The notes beneath the pieces are model-generated. The model had not been told where the DNA came from. It made no database searches and saw only the letters and a list, made by a program, of their open reading frames with translations. The position numbers and the translations under genes are program-made. 64,000 nucleotides of DNA from Pseudomonadota bacterium (GTDB lineage Bacteria; Pseudomonadota; Gammaproteobacteria; Xanthomonadales; Ahniellaceae): contig JALHNO010000001.1 in the NCBI GenBank assembly GCA_022843465.1, positions 72,687 to 136,686 on the forward strand, read 5' to 3'. This document shows, in pieces, positions 26,768-36,520 of this stretch. Positions within the stretch are counted from its first letter, which is position 1, and each line of letters starts with the position of its first letter.

Positions 26768-27886
26768 TCAGAACTTCCAGGTGCCCTGCAGATAGAAGCT
26801 CTCGTTGGACGCACTCTTGCTCGGGATATTTGACGTGCGATCGCGCGACTCGATGCCGAGGCCGACCGAGAAGCTCTTGTTGAAGGTCTTGTCGAGTTCG
26901 AAACCATAGGTCCAGTTGTCATCGATGCGGCGTGGCGTCAGGTTCTTGTTGTCGACCTCATCGAACTTGACGCCGAAGCCGGCGGTCATGTCCCAGGGCA
27001 GCTTGCGGGTATAGGTGAACTCGTAACCGTAGGCATCCGAGTTGCGCGTGGTCTGGGTCGAGTCCTCGACCTTGGGCGCGTACTTGATCTTGATGATGTC
27101 TTCCTTCGTCGCCTTGTACTCGGCGGTCAGCGCCAGGGTATCGATGCGCGCGTCCGGTGAGTCGGGACTGGTGACATCCTTGTCCTGGTAGTTGTAGGTG
27201 ACGCCCAGGGCCAGCTTCTTGGAAACGTCGAAACCGTAGCCCAGCGACACCACAAAGGTGCTGACGAACTTGTTGCTGTCCTTCTGCAGGGTCACGTACG
27301 ACAGCGAGGGCTTGAAGCTGTGCTTGCTGCCCTTGGGCGCAAACTCGAAACCGGAGGTCACCGCATAATTGAGCTTGTCCAGATCGCTGCGATCGGCGTG
27401 GCGGTCATTCGCGAGCTTGACGCCATTGCTCCAGGACATGCCGCCACCGGCGAACTGGTACTTGTGATTCAGGCCGATCTTGGCGGTGTAGCGGTCTTCC
27501 TTGTCGACCACATTGTCGGCATTGGGATCGATCAGGTCGTCGATACCATCGCCATCTTCATCGACGCCGTCGTCTTCCTCGACCTCGTCTTCATCCGGAT
27601 CGACATCGAGCACGTCGTCGAAGCCGTCGCCGTCGTCTTCGTCCTCTTCCTCATCATCGGTTTCGGCCGATTCGTCCTCATCATCCTCGAAGTCCGCCAG
27701 ATCGGCATAGTCAAAGCCACTGCCCGAAGAGGGTGCGACGCCGATGTTGGTATTGGTCCGGTACTGGGCTTCGACACTGCCCCTGAACTTGTGCCCACTC
27801 TTTGCCTTTGCATCAGCCGCCATGGAGTCGGCCGCAACACCCGTCAGGACGATCGCAATCGCCGCGGGCAAAAGTTTCAGATACAT
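26768..27886 (-). CDS. Outer-membrane beta-barrel with acidic calcium-binding-like insert
   Basis: 372 residues starting at ATG 27886 with AGGGGA upstream; the signal peptide ends near residue 24. A first strand (FRGSVEAQYRTNTNIG) is followed by about 75 residues that are mostly Asp and Glu, including DVDPDEDEVEEDDGVDEDGDG with thrombospondin-3-like DxDxDGxxD spacing. From residue about 130 to the end, alternating beta strands form a likely 12-14-stranded barrel ending in W-K-F, the outer-membrane insertion signature. It could bind calcium or surface polymers. No transport or TonB motif is visible. Confidence 0.8.
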   Translation of the reverse strand: MYLKLLPAAIAIVLTGVAADSMAADAKAKSGHKFRGSVEAQYRTNTNIGVAPSSGSGFDYADLADFEDDEDESAETDDEEEDEDDGDGFDDVLDVDPDEDEVEEDDGVDEDGDGIDDLIDPNADNVVDKEDRYTAKIGLNHKYQFAGGGMSWSNGVKLANDRHADRSDLDKLNYAVTSGFEFAPKGSKHSFKPSLSYVTLQKDSNKFVSTFVVSLGYGFDVSKKLALGVTYNYQDKDVTSPDSPDARIDTLALTAEYKATKEDIIKIKYAPKVEDSTQTTRNSDAYGYEFTYTRKLPWDMTAGFGVKFDEVDNKNLTPRRIDDNWTYGFELDKTFNKSFSVGLGIESRDRTSNIPSKSASNESFYLQGTWKF

Positions 27887-28387
27887 GTGAATCCCCTGTG
27901 GATTGAACTTCAGAAATTGCCGAACGCGTCCGCCGACGGATCCAGTAAGAATGCTGGTCAGACGCGCCATCCCCTGTTGCGGGCTTTCAGCCGGTCAATA
28001 CCCGGTCCGGAAGCGGCGCCAGCATAGGGCTACGGCCGTTCCAGCGAAACGGGGAAACCCGCTTCCCTGAGAGAAACTTGTGAAACAAAGATGGCAGGCT
28101 CAGGGCGGCTCGGGCCGCGATGGACGAACGGTCAGGCAGCCGGCCCTCCCGCCAGCCTTCATCAAAGGCGACCGGGCTTGAACGACACGGTCGGGGCAGG
28201 ATGCGGGCGCTGCCGAGAGGCGCGTCTAACGGTCTCCAGCGAAAGCGGCACGCCCTCGCCCGATGGATGCCCCGCCCCGGTATTCTGCGGTGTTCGCGCA
28301 AGGACGGCGCCGTTCGCGAGCCTCCTGACGCCACAGGCATATTGGATTGGCCGTGCCATCGCGAGGGCATGGAGCGCCCCGAGGGGC
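27887..28387. other. Gene-free spacer
   Basis: Upstream region of the beta-barrel gene and downstream of the DUF2007 gene. Long frames on both strands lack ribosome-binding sites and recognisable products. I see nothing else in it. Confidence 0.5.
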
Positions 28388-28837
28388 CTACTTGTCGTGG
28401 GCCGGTCCGCCATCGAGGGCATATTCGCCGCGCCGGAACGCGGCGATGATCTCCTGGGCGCGGGCGAGTCCCTCTTCCGGCACCAGCACCCGCACGCCGC
28501 CTACCGCGATCGCCAGCAGTTCATTGTTCTGCACCATGTTGGCATCGGCAACGATGGCCGGCATCCCCTCGGACTCCAGCAGACCACGGACCAAAAAGGC
28601 TTCCGTTGCCGTGATGAATTTCGCAGCCAGCACCAGATCGGTACTGCTCAGGATTTCGCCTGCTACCGGCGCGATGGTGGGCGCCAACGGCGGCGGCGCG
28701 ATGCCCCGCTTGCCGAGTACTTCGAGAATCACCGTCTGCGCCAGTTCGGTCAGGGTCCCGCCGGCGTAGCGGGCCAGCAACTGATCGTCAGCCATTTCGT
28801 TGAAACTGGCTTCGAGCCGTTCGCGGGAAATTTCCAT
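28388..28837 (-). CDS. DUF2007-domain protein
   Basis: 149 residues, cytoplasmic. Residues about 72-135 match the DUF2007 putative signal-transducing domain (FITATEAFLVRGLLESEGMPAIV ... GGVRVLVPEEGLARAQEIIAAF), a small ferredoxin-like fold fused here to an N-terminal helical region of about 60 residues (DDQLLARYAGGTLTELAQTVILEVLGKRG). Function is unknown for the family. It is divergent from the NTF2-like gene, with a 16-bp palindrome between them. Confidence 0.8.
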   Translation of the reverse strand: MEISRERLEASFNEMADDQLLARYAGGTLTELAQTVILEVLGKRGIAPPPLAPTIAPVAGEILSSTDLVLAAKFITATEAFLVRGLLESEGMPAIVADANMVQNNELLAIAVGGVRVLVPEEGLARAQEIIAAFRRGEYALDGGPAHDK

Positions 28838-28931
28838 TGCGCATCACACCTGGCGCCGAGGCGAAGTCTCCGCCGGACACTGGATTGTTGCACAGCGCCG
28901 CCGCTCTCCGTGCCCAGCATCGCAACGGGGG

Positions 28932-28947
28932 CAGGCAGGCCTGCCTG
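28932..28947. promoter_or_regulatory. Perfect 16-bp palindrome between divergent genes
   Basis: CAGGCAGGCCTGCCTG lies between the starts at 28837 (minus) and 29055 (plus). A perfect palindrome at this place is a plausible operator, though no regulator is adjacent. Confidence 0.4.
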
Positions 28948-29054
28948 TTCGCAAGCCCACAAGCAACGGCACCGGCGCGCGATACGCGCGACGTTCAAAC
29001 CTTGCAAGGCTTCCCTGCATCCGACTGGCGGTCATCTTCAACAGGGGCATGCTC

Positions 29055-29591
29055 ATGATCTACCCAAAGCGCACAGACCGCAGAGCGTCAAGTCTTCGTG
29101 TCTGCCTGCCCGCTGCGCTGCTGATGCTGTTGACCAGCGCCCAGGCGGCTTCGACCTTGCAGCCCGAACTTGCCGAGACCATTGCGGTACAGTCGCAGCT
29201 GGTGTTCGAGTCGGGCTTCAATCGCTGCGACACCGAAGCCATGGCCGCTGCGGTCAGCGAGGACTTCGAGTTCTATCACGATCAGGGCGGCATCACGACC
29301 GGCAAACAGGCCTTCATCGATTCGATCCGCAACGGAATCTGCAGTCTGGACTACAAGGCCACACGCCAGGCCGTCGCCGGCAGCGTGCAGTATTTCCCGA
29401 TGCAGGCCAATGGCGTCATCTATGCGGTGCTGGAGACCGGCGAACACCAGTTTTTCGCCAGCCATGACGGCGGACCGGCCGAGCTGAGTGGTGATGCCAA
29501 GTTCTCGATCCTATGGCGCAAGGAAGCGGCGGGCTGGCGGATGACGCGGGTCTTCAGTTACGACCATCAGCCGGCATCCGCTGAGAAGTGA
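29055..29591 (+). CDS. Secreted NTF2-like (SnoaL/DUF4440-type) protein
   Basis: 178 residues. The ATG at 29055 is chosen over one 6 nt upstream because AGGGG sits 7 nt before it. A signal peptide (SLRVCLPAALLMLLTSAQA) precedes a compact cystatin-like fold: VFESGFNRCDTEAMAAAVSEDFEFYHDQGG, then KQAFIDSIRNGIC, and a final strand WRMTRVFSYDH. This is the DUF4440 layout, often a ligand-binding or steroid-isomerase-like pocket. Two conserved-looking Cys may form a disulphide. No specific function can be given. Confidence 0.8.
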   Translation: MIYPKRTDRRASSLRVCLPAALLMLLTSAQAASTLQPELAETIAVQSQLVFESGFNRCDTEAMAAAVSEDFEFYHDQGGITTGKQAFIDSIRNGICSLDYKATRQAVAGSVQYFPMQANGVIYAVLETGEHQFFASHDGGPAELSGDAKFSILWRKEAAGWRMTRVFSYDHQPASAEK

Positions 29592-29883
29592 AATCCGGCA
29601 AGGTGCCTGGTCGCGTCGTCCTGCAGCGAGTGCACTCGATGGTGCGCGCTCTACGTGCCGTGTGGCTATTGCCATCCGGCGCGCCTAACGCAGAAATCTC
29701 CCTGCACGCGGCGCATTTTCGCCAACATTCGCGATCAGCAGCGTGATCGCCCAGTGCCGCAACGAGCGCTGTCCGCCAATGGACTCGAATCGGGTACGCA
29801 GTGATCGCGCGATCAGCGATTGCAGGGCGCGATCAAGTTGCAGCTGTGCACTGGGCTCAGCGAATTGCCGTTGACACCAGACC

Positions 29884-30339
29884 TCAGAGCCTCCGCGTCA
29901 TGAACACGCTGTGCGGGTCCTCGATGTAGTCGCCGAAGGGACCACAGAAGACGAAGCCGCAGCTGGCATAGAGCCGATGCGCCGGCACGAACGCATCCAT
30001 CGAGCCGGTCTCCAGACTGAGCCGCCGATAGCCACGTGCTCTGGCCTGCCCGATGATGTGCGCGAGGATGGCGCGGCCGGCACCAGTGCGCCGATATGCC
30101 TGCGCAGTCCGCATCGACTTGATCTCGCCGTGGCCGCCGTCGAGCTCCTTGAGTGCGCCGCAACCCACCAGCGCCGCGTCCTGCCATGCCGACCAGAAGG
30201 TGATGGTCGGATGGCGCAGGCGCTCGATATCCAGCGCATGCACGCTGTCCGGCGGCGAAATGGCGCGCATGTCCTGCAGGTGTTCGTTCAGCAGTTCGTG
30301 GATTTCGCGGCGGGACAGATCGTCGACTTCGATTCTCAT
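29884..30339 (-). CDS. GNAT-family N-acetyltransferase
   Basis: 151 residues. The start MRIEVDDLSRREIHELLNEHLQDM is that of the YafP/PhnO-like GNAT group. The acetyl-CoA loop appears as AQAYRRTGAGRAILAHIIGQAR (consensus Q/R-x-x-G-x-G/A), followed by RLSLETGSMDAFVPAHRLYASCGF, the second conserved motif. Probable substrate is a small amine or protein N-terminus, not determinable. Confidence 0.88.
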   Translation of the reverse strand: MRIEVDDLSRREIHELLNEHLQDMRAISPPDSVHALDIERLRHPTITFWSAWQDAALVGCGALKELDGGHGEIKSMRTAQAYRRTGAGRAILAHIIGQARARGYRRLSLETGSMDAFVPAHRLYASCGFVFCGPFGDYIEDPHSVFMTRRL

Positions 30340-30656
30340 CGGCGCAGGCGGATCGGCTCGTGAAGGAGGCAGGGGACATGCATCTGGCCTGAAGCAAACC
30401 ATATTGTCAGATGCCCGGCAAGATCGAGGCAAGGCCGGCTCGCCGCAAGCCATCGGCGCCCGACCGAAGCCGGGCCGATCGCCTGTGCCTGAACGCCGTG
30501 TTGCGTATGTGTCGCTGCGGCGTGCCGCAGGCATCGCCCGAAAGCATGAATCAACACGCTGCAAGCCAATATCATCCGTTCGGGTGATGCCCGGCTGCTG
30601 CTGCATGAAGAGAATCGGCCGGTGCATCCGCACTGAACCCATGGAGACCCGTACTC
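30340..30656. other. Divergent intergenic region
   Basis: This separates the GNAT start (minus) and the DUF4199 start (plus). It must hold both promoters, but I see no convincing -35/-10 pair or operator and no gene. Confidence 0.4.
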
Positions 30657-31220
30657 ATGAAAAAGACCGTACTGACCTTCGGCCTGATTTCCGGCGCCAT
30701 CATGTCCCTGATGATGGCCCTGACCGTCCCGTTCATGGACCGCATCGGCTTCGAGCATGGCGCGGTCATCGGCTATACCTCGATGCTGCTGGCGTTCCTG
30801 CTGGTGTTCTTCGGGATTCGTTCGTATCGCGACAATGTCGCCGGTGGCAGCGTGGGCTTTGGCCGCGCGCTCGCGGTGGGCCTGTTGATCTCGGTGATCT
30901 CGTCGCTGTGCTACGTGGCGACCTGGCAAGTGGTCTATTTCAACTTCACGCCGGACTTTCTCGACAAGTACAGCGCGCACATGATCGAAAAGGCGCGCGC
31001 CGACGGCGCCAGCGAGGCCGCGTTGGACAAGCAGAAAGCCGAAATGGAGGATTTCGCGAAGCTCTATCAGAACCCTGCCTTCAATGCCGCGATCACCCTG
31101 ATCGAGCCGTTGCCTGTGGCGCTGATCGTCTCGCTGTTCAGCGCGGGTGTGCTGAGCCGGCGCAAGCGGGGTGCGCACAAGCCGGACGGTGACGCGACGG
31201 CCGCTGGCGGCTCGGGCTGA
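30657..31220 (+). CDS. DUF4199 membrane protein
   Basis: 187 residues with four hydrophobic helices (starting [20 protein letters not shown], then [39 protein letters not shown], and [28 protein letters not shown]). The order, and the periplasmic loop with [20 protein letters not shown], match the DUF4199 family, found mostly in Bacteroidetes and some proteobacteria. The ribosome-binding site is GGAG 11 nt upstream. Function is unknown. Confidence 0.85.
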   Translation: MKKTVLTFGLISGAIMSLMMALTVPFMDRIGFEHGAVIGYTSMLLAFLLVFFGIRSYRDNVAGGSVGFGRALAVGLLISVISSLCYVATWQVVYFNFTPDFLDKYSAHMIEKARADGASEAALDKQKAEMEDFAKLYQNPAFNAAITLIEPLPVALIVSLFSAGVLSRRKRGAHKPDGDATAAGGSG

Positions 31221-31372
31221 ATGGTGCCGGACAGAGGCCGGCGCGGCCTTGCGTCGGTCCCTGTGCTGCCGGGCTCAGGGATGTGCAATCGACAGTGATC
31301 GGGGCAGCGGGGCGCGACGACACGGCGCCTGCGCGTTACCCTGAGGGCTGTCCTGCAAACAACGGAGCTGCC

Positions 31373-32878
31373 ATGACCGCATCCGCCCTGCTCGCCATCG
31401 ATGCCGGCACCACCAGTGTGCGCGCCATCCTGTTTGATGCCGACGGGTGTGCGCTGGCCAGCGCCCAGCAGGAATTCGCTCAGCATTTTCCCGCCTCCGG
31501 CTGGGTCGAGCAGGATGCCGAGGAAATCTGGACCGCGGTCCTCGCCACTTGCCGGGAAGCGATTGCACGCTCCCGGCTTGCAGCCACGCAGATTGCGGCG
31601 ATCGGCATCACCAATCAGCGCGAAACTGTCGTGCTCTGGGATCGCCAGAGCGGTCTACCGATCCACCGTGCCATCGTCTGGCAGGATCGCCGCACTGCCG
31701 ATGACTGTGCCCGCCTGCGCGCCGACGGCAATGAGCCGATGCTGCGCGATCGTACCGGTCTCCTGCTCGATCCGTATTTTTCGGCGACCAAGATCGCCTG
31801 GTTGCTCGACCATGTCGACGGCGCACGTGCCCGCGCAGAAGCCGGCCGGCTGTGTTTCGGCACGATCGACTGCTGGCTGCTGTGGAAGCTCAGCGGCGGC
31901 CGTCGCCATGTCACCGATGCCAGCAATGCTTCGCGTACCCTGCTGTTCGACATCGAACGCCAGCAGTGGGATGAGGATCTCCTGCGGCTGTTCAAGGTGC
32001 CTGCCGCCGTGCTGCCCGAGGTGCTGGATTCCAATGCACACTTCGGTGATTGCGAGCGCGAACTGTTTGGCGCCGCGATTCCGATTCGCGGTGTGCTCGG
32101 CGACCAGCAGGCGGCCCTGTTCGGTCAGGCCTGCTTCGCGCCGGGCATGATCAAGAGTACGTATGGCACCGGCTGCTTCCTGGTGATGAATACCGGCAGC
32201 GCCATCGTCCGCTCGGACAATCGACTGCTGTCCACCGTCGCCTATCGCATCGACGGCAAGGTGACCTATGCGCTCGAGGGCAGCATCTTCATCGCCGGCG
32301 CCGCGGTGCAGTGGTTGCGCGATGGTCTGAAGCTGATCGGCAGTGCCGCCGAGACCGAACACCTTGCACAGCAGGCGCGCCGCGACACCGGCGTCTATCT
32401 GGTGCCCGCCTTCACCGGTCTTGGCGCGCCGCACTGGGACCCGCATGCGCGCGGCGCCCTGATCGGGCTCAGCCGGGATACCGGGATCGCTGAAATTGTC
32501 GCCGCCACCCTGCAGGCGGTTGGCTATCAGACCCGTGATCTGATCGAGGCGATGCGCCGCGACGGCTGCGCCGATGCCCAGGCTCTGCGCATCGATGGCG
32601 GCATGGCGGCCAACAACTGGTTTGCGCAATCACTGGCCGATCTGATCGGCCTGCCGGTCGATCGCCCACGGATCATCGAGACCACCGCGCTCGGCGCCGC
32701 CTATATCGCCGGACTCGGCGCCGGAATCCACGACTCGTTCGAGCAGATCAGTGCGCACTGGGCCCGCGATCGTCGCTTCAACGCCGAAATGCAGACCGAA
32801 CAGCGCGACCGCCTGTACGCCGGCTGGCAGGATGCGGTGGCGCGGACCCTGCATCGCGGCGAGACAAATCCGGATTGA
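31373..32878 (+). CDS. glpK: Glycerol kinase
   Basis: 501 residues, the usual length. The FGGY-kinase start [18 protein letters not shown], the GlpK-specific [19 protein letters not shown] and [11 protein letters not shown], the activating-loop segment [16 protein letters not shown], and the ATP-binding C-terminal [15 protein letters not shown] are all present. It phosphorylates glycerol to sn-glycerol-3-phosphate in the cytoplasm. GGAG lies 8 nt before the ATG. No glpF, glpD or glpR is adjacent, so it stands outside the usual glp operon. Confidence 0.95.
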   Translation: MTASALLAIDAGTTSVRAILFDADGCALASAQQEFAQHFPASGWVEQDAEEIWTAVLATCREAIARSRLAATQIAAIGITNQRETVVLWDRQSGLPIHRAIVWQDRRTADDCARLRADGNEPMLRDRTGLLLDPYFSATKIAWLLDHVDGARARAEAGRLCFGTIDCWLLWKLSGGRRHVTDASNASRTLLFDIERQQWDEDLLRLFKVPAAVLPEVLDSNAHFGDCERELFGAAIPIRGVLGDQQAALFGQACFAPGMIKSTYGTGCFLVMNTGSAIVRSDNRLLSTVAYRIDGKVTYALEGSIFIAGAAVQWLRDGLKLIGSAAETEHLAQQARRDTGVYLVPAFTGLGAPHWDPHARGALIGLSRDTGIAEIVAATLQAVGYQTRDLIEAMRRDGCADAQALRIDGGMAANNWFAQSLADLIGLPVDRPRIIETTALGAAYIAGLGAGIHDSFEQISAHWARDRRFNAEMQTEQRDRLYAGWQDAVARTLHRGETNPD

Positions 32879-32944
32879 AATGCCGCGTCGGTGACGACGA
32901 TGCCAGAGCGCAGACAACAGAAGGCGACCGCTGGCGGATCGCGC

Positions 32945-33769
32945 TCAGGTTTCGGGCCTGCGCAGCACCGCGGTCTGCACCGCCTGTGCGCGCAACCAGT
33001 GTTCGAAAGAAGGATGATGCAGGGTGCTGTTGAGGTCGATCCACAGCTTGCCGTAGCGATAGCGTGGACACCAGAGCAGACTTGGCATCGGCGCGTTCTC
33101 CTGCGCTTCGTTGGCGGCGACCGGGTACTTGAACGCTGCCGCCACCAGGCACTGACTGAGCTGGCTGGCATCCAGGCTGATCGCCGTGGCAGCAGCGGAA
33201 TCGGGACTTGCGTCGTCGGCCGCACGCAGCTCCAGACCGTCCGGCGTGCCGCGCGTGGCGAGGAAATTCTGCGCGTTGTCGAACGCGGCAAGCTCGGCCA
33301 CCGGCAATAATTGCAGCGGCGGAAAGCCATCATGCTGGTCGAGCAGGGCCCAGTAGTCCTCGGGCAAGGCCAGCCCCAGTCTCTGTTCGGCGAGACCGCG
33401 TGCCTGGGCATCTGCGCCCGCTGGCCAACTGGACTGCCGCAGCAACAGCCGTGTGTACAGATCCGGCGCCTGCCAATAGGCAAGCAGCTCGCCGACCGGC
33501 ACATCGGCGAGCTCAATCCGCATCGCCGCGCGGTCAACTGCACTGCGCTGCTGCTCGCGTTCCGATTGCTGCTCGGCAACCCAGCTGGATTCCAGCCATC
33601 CGCGCAGCGAGTCAAAGGTCTCCGGCGACTCGATGAAGTAGCGCACCAGACGCACGTCCTTCAGACGGGCATCGGTCTCAGGCAGATAGAACAGCGGGTC
33701 CTGTTCGTCGACGCCACCGAGATACCACCAGGTACTGGCATCGGCGATGGCGATTTCGACCCACGACAC
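32945..33769 (-). CDS. SUKH-domain protein, probably the detached 3' part of the preceding protease gene
   Basis: The frame is open from within the protease gene, but its first meaningful residues follow GTG 33769, giving 274 residues. It begins with the second half of a SUKH (SMI1/KNR4) domain: VSWVEIAIADASTWWYLGG ... YFIESPETFDSLRGWLES. The first half of that same domain is the C-terminus of the M50 protein, in another frame. A complete second SUKH domain follows (AEQRLGLALPEDYWALLDQHDG ... YGKLWIDLNS). Either one nucleotide is missing and this is one gene, or re-initiation 1 nt after the upstream stop separates them. Confidence 0.7.
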   Translation of the reverse strand: MSWVEIAIADASTWWYLGGVDEQDPLFYLPETDARLKDVRLVRYFIESPETFDSLRGWLESSWVAEQQSEREQQRSAVDRAAMRIELADVPVGELLAYWQAPDLYTRLLLRQSSWPAGADAQARGLAEQRLGLALPEDYWALLDQHDGFPPLQLLPVAELAAFDNAQNFLATRGTPDGLELRAADDASPDSAAATAISLDASQLSQCLVAAAFKYPVAANEAQENAPMPSLLWCPRYRYGKLWIDLNSTLHHPSFEHWLRAQAVQTAVLRRPET

Positions 33770-33770
33770 A

Positions 33771-35717
33771 TCAATCTTCGCCACCGATTTCAAAGGAGAG
33801 GTTGGTCGTGTACGGCGCCAGATCGCGCTCGATGATCGCGCGCGCCGGCTGCACGTCTTCGATCGGAAGCAGACCCAGCGAAGGTACTCCGTTGCGCGCG
33901 AGATAGAGCGCGCGCAGTTCTGCAGGCAGCGCGCGCCCCAGGCGCTGCTCGGCCGCGGCGATGGCTTCGGCACTGGCAGCGGCGGCCGCGGGGTCGCCCG
34001 CATATTCAAGTTCCGCGATCAGCTGCTGCAGGCTGAGCGCCTTCGCGTCCCGCTGCAATTGCACGCGCTCATCCCACAACTGCTGATAGTGCGCCGCGTC
34101 CGATTCCGGCGTGACGCCCTGGATCGCCATGCCGAGACCAAAGACCAGCAGTCCGGCGACCGGTACCAGCAGCAGGCTCAGATAGACCGCAGTAGTCGAC
34201 AGCCAGGCCACCCCGCTCATAGGCCGCGTGTCCAGACGCAGCAGGATGCTGAGTGCCATCTTGATGCGCTCGCCGGCGGCGCTGGTTGGCCCCAGCCTGC
34301 GTTCGAGTTCGCGCAATACCCGCAGCAGACGCTGGCTGCGATGTCCCTTGCCGGGTGCAAGTTCGACCGCGAGGTCGCGCTCGACACTGTGCTGACGCCA
34401 GAGTACCGGTACCTGGAACAACTGCAACGCAGCCAGCACCGTGATCAGCACGAAGTCGAAATGCCAGGCGAGCAGGCCGCCGAGGATGGCGGCGACGGCG
34501 AGAAACACTGCCTCGACGCGCGCCCAGCGCGGCGGCAACAGGCTGGCCACGACATGGGCGCCATCGAGCGGTGGCACCGGCAGCACATTCAGATAATTGA
34601 TCAGCAGAAACATCAGGGCCAGCGTGCCCAGCCATGCGGAGTAGGGCTCCGCCACGACGCCGAGCATCCACAGCACTGCCAGCGCCCAGCCAATCAGGAT
34701 GCCGGGCAAGGGACCCATCAGACTCATCCAGGCGCGCCGGGTCGCGGCTGGATTGGCATCGACGCCGATGGCGACGCCGCCCACCAGGGGCAGGGCCATC
34801 AGATGCACATTGCGATAGCCGAAGGCGCGCATCGCAAGGAAGTGGCCCAGCTCGTGGATCAGCACCACCACAAGAATGAAGAATGCGAACTGCATGCCCC
34901 AGAGCAGGGCACCCAGGGCCATGAACAGGGCGACGCTGATACCGAACAGACTCCATTGCACCGGCCGCGACGGCGCGCGCTGCTGAATCAGCTCCTGGTT
35001 GCGCGCCAGCAGTGCCAGGCGTTCGGCCGGCACCGGACGCGGGTCCGCTGGCGTCTTCGGCATATTGCGCACCGCCTTGAAGATGCGCCATGCAAAACCG
35101 AGCCTGGGTACCGCGAGGTCGGGGCTCAGGGCGCGCAGCGCGCCGGCCTTGATCAGGGCCTGACGCTGGCGTTCCATCACGCCGCCGATCAGATCCAGCA
35201 TTGTGCTGTCGTCGGCCGCCGCCGCTGCGCTGCCCAATCCGGACAGCCAGGATTGATGTTCGAGAAACTGTGCCGACAGACTGGTTTCTCCGGAAGTGCG
35301 TGCGATCACTTCGTCGGTCTGGGTGACTTCGAAATAGGGATCGAAGGCCTGGCTGATCGCGGTGCGGCCATCCTGCAGCCGGCTGGCGAAATAGGTATGC
35401 AGGCGATGCGGATGCGCCGCGCTGATCGGCGATCCGACCGCGACCATGGTGCCATTGGCATGCGCATGCACCACCCGCAACGGCAGATAACTCGGACTGC
35501 CATCGGCGGCAGTAGTGATGATCCAGCGCCCATCGTCAAAGCCGAGCGCGCGCAGTTGCTGTTGCGCCTCGTCGAACAGCGACTCCGTTCCTTTCGGCGG
35601 CATCGCCGTGACGAAACGCGCGCTCTCGCGTCGATACGGAATCGCCAGCAGATTGCGCAGGGTCAGCACCAGGACGATCAGTGCGATGGCGCCAACCAGC
35701 GCAAGGACTTGGGTCAT
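33771..35717 (-). CDS. M50 (site-2-type) membrane protease with truncated C-terminal SUKH domain
   Basis: 648 residues. After one N-terminal helix and a soluble region of about 240 residues comes the intramembrane protease: HELGH at 288-292 and the third metal ligand in LNVLPVPPLDGAH, with about six helices. More membrane helices follow, then IAAAEQRLGRALPAELRALYLARNGVPSL, the first half of a SUKH domain, which stops abruptly at SFEIGGED. The remainder of that domain is encoded in the +1 frame downstream. M50 proteases cleave membrane-embedded substrates; SUKH domains are best known from toxin immunity proteins, an unusual partner here. Confidence 0.85.
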   Translation of the reverse strand: MTQVLALVGAIALIVLVLTLRNLLAIPYRRESARFVTAMPPKGTESLFDEAQQQLRALGFDDGRWIITTAADGSPSYLPLRVVHAHANGTMVAVGSPISAAHPHRLHTYFASRLQDGRTAISQAFDPYFEVTQTDEVIARTSGETSLSAQFLEHQSWLSGLGSAAAAADDSTMLDLIGGVMERQRQALIKAGALRALSPDLAVPRLGFAWRIFKAVRNMPKTPADPRPVPAERLALLARNQELIQQRAPSRPVQWSLFGISVALFMALGALLWGMQFAFFILVVVLIHELGHFLAMRAFGYRNVHLMALPLVGGVAIGVDANPAATRRAWMSLMGPLPGILIGWALAVLWMLGVVAEPYSAWLGTLALMFLLINYLNVLPVPPLDGAHVVASLLPPRWARVEAVFLAVAAILGGLLAWHFDFVLITVLAALQLFQVPVLWRQHSVERDLAVELAPGKGHRSQRLLRVLRELERRLGPTSAAGERIKMALSILLRLDTRPMSGVAWLSTTAVYLSLLLVPVAGLLVFGLGMAIQGVTPESDAAHYQQLWDERVQLQRDAKALSLQQLIAELEYAGDPAAAAASAEAIAAAEQRLGRALPAELRALYLARNGVPSLGLLPIEDVQPARAIIERDLAPYTTNLSFEIGGED

Positions 35718-35912
35718 TCGGGCAGATCCGGATCAAGAGGCCATGGACGTGGGAGAGCTGCGGTCGCCGGCAGCGCAGCCCGCGTGAGGTGCCGGCACGA
35801 TGTCATGACGCGCTCGACCCGGTCAATCGCGGAGCGCCGCTTGTCGCTAAAATGCGTGCCGCCGGCCCTGACCGTCGCGGCGGCCGACCGCCGGACCTGA
35901 TGCGAGACCCCT

Positions 35913-36506
35913 GTGTACCGATTCCCCAGTCAACATGCCCACCGTGCGATCCTGTTGATCGTGCTGCTTTCTCTGAGCCCGATCGTTGCCGCCAGCGAGC
36001 AGTGCTTCGCCGCGCAGAATCTCCCGGTGCCGCAAACCACCGAAGGCCTCTACGTCAATCTGGTCACCGCCAGCTCCGGGCAGACCGAGGCCAGCGTGCC
36101 CGGCTTCGATATCGATCTCTATGCCGCCGCCAGCAGCGTGCCCAGTGATCAGCTGAAGTACTACTGGGGCCCAAGCAGCAACGGCGGCGCCGGCGTGGCG
36201 ACCGTGGGCGATACCTATGCGGTGCTCGCGGGCGGAGCCGTGATTGGCCCGGAATCCCTGTTCACGCGCGCCGCCTTCACCGGCAATACCGAGGCCTGGC
36301 AGGCTGGCGTCAGCGGATATCTTGGTCTGCGCTTTCGCGACGAGGCCAGTGGCGCCATCCGCTATGGCTGGCTGCAGCTGTCCACCAGCGCGCCGCTGGG
36401 TTTTCCGGCGTTGATCGAGGGCTGGTGCTATGAAGACAGCGGCGCCGCGATCACGATCCCCAGCCTGCCCACGGATGTGCTGTTCCGCAACGGCTTCGAG
36501 GGCTGA
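35913..36506 (+). CDS. Secreted protein with LFRNGFEG C-terminal tail
   Basis: 197 residues starting at GTG with a signal peptide (ILLIVLLSLSPIVAA). The mature part resembles the extracellular domains of PEP-CTERM-type proteins (GFDIDLYAA, YLGLRFRDEASGAIRYGWLQL, IEGWCYEDSGAAI) but the end is not a PEP-CTERM. It ends in LFRNGFEG, the same kind of F-x-(D/N)-G-F-E tail seen in two other secreted proteins in this window. The tail may be a family-specific sorting or processing tag; that is inference. No clear ribosome-binding site is visible, so the start is uncertain. Confidence 0.75.
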   Translation: MYRFPSQHAHRAILLIVLLSLSPIVAASEQCFAAQNLPVPQTTEGLYVNLVTASSGQTEASVPGFDIDLYAAASSVPSDQLKYYWGPSSNGGAGVATVGDTYAVLAGGAVIGPESLFTRAAFTGNTEAWQAGVSGYLGLRFRDEASGAIRYGWLQLSTSAPLGFPALIEGWCYEDSGAAITIPSLPTDVLFRNGFEG

Positions 36507-36520
36507 GCGCAGCGCGCTCA
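36504..36520. terminator. Short hairpin joining two converging stop codons
   Basis: TGAGCGC-AGC-GCGCTCA. The left TGA is the stop of the plus-strand gene and the right TCA is the complement of the stop of the minus-strand gene, so both genes end inside one 7-bp stem. It could serve as a shared terminator. Confidence 0.5.

Noticed and set aside
33747..35900. 717-codon plus-strand frame over the M50/SUKH gene
   Set aside because: Gln/His-rich composition is the typical antisense image of a Leu/Ala-rich membrane protein; no ribosome-binding site.
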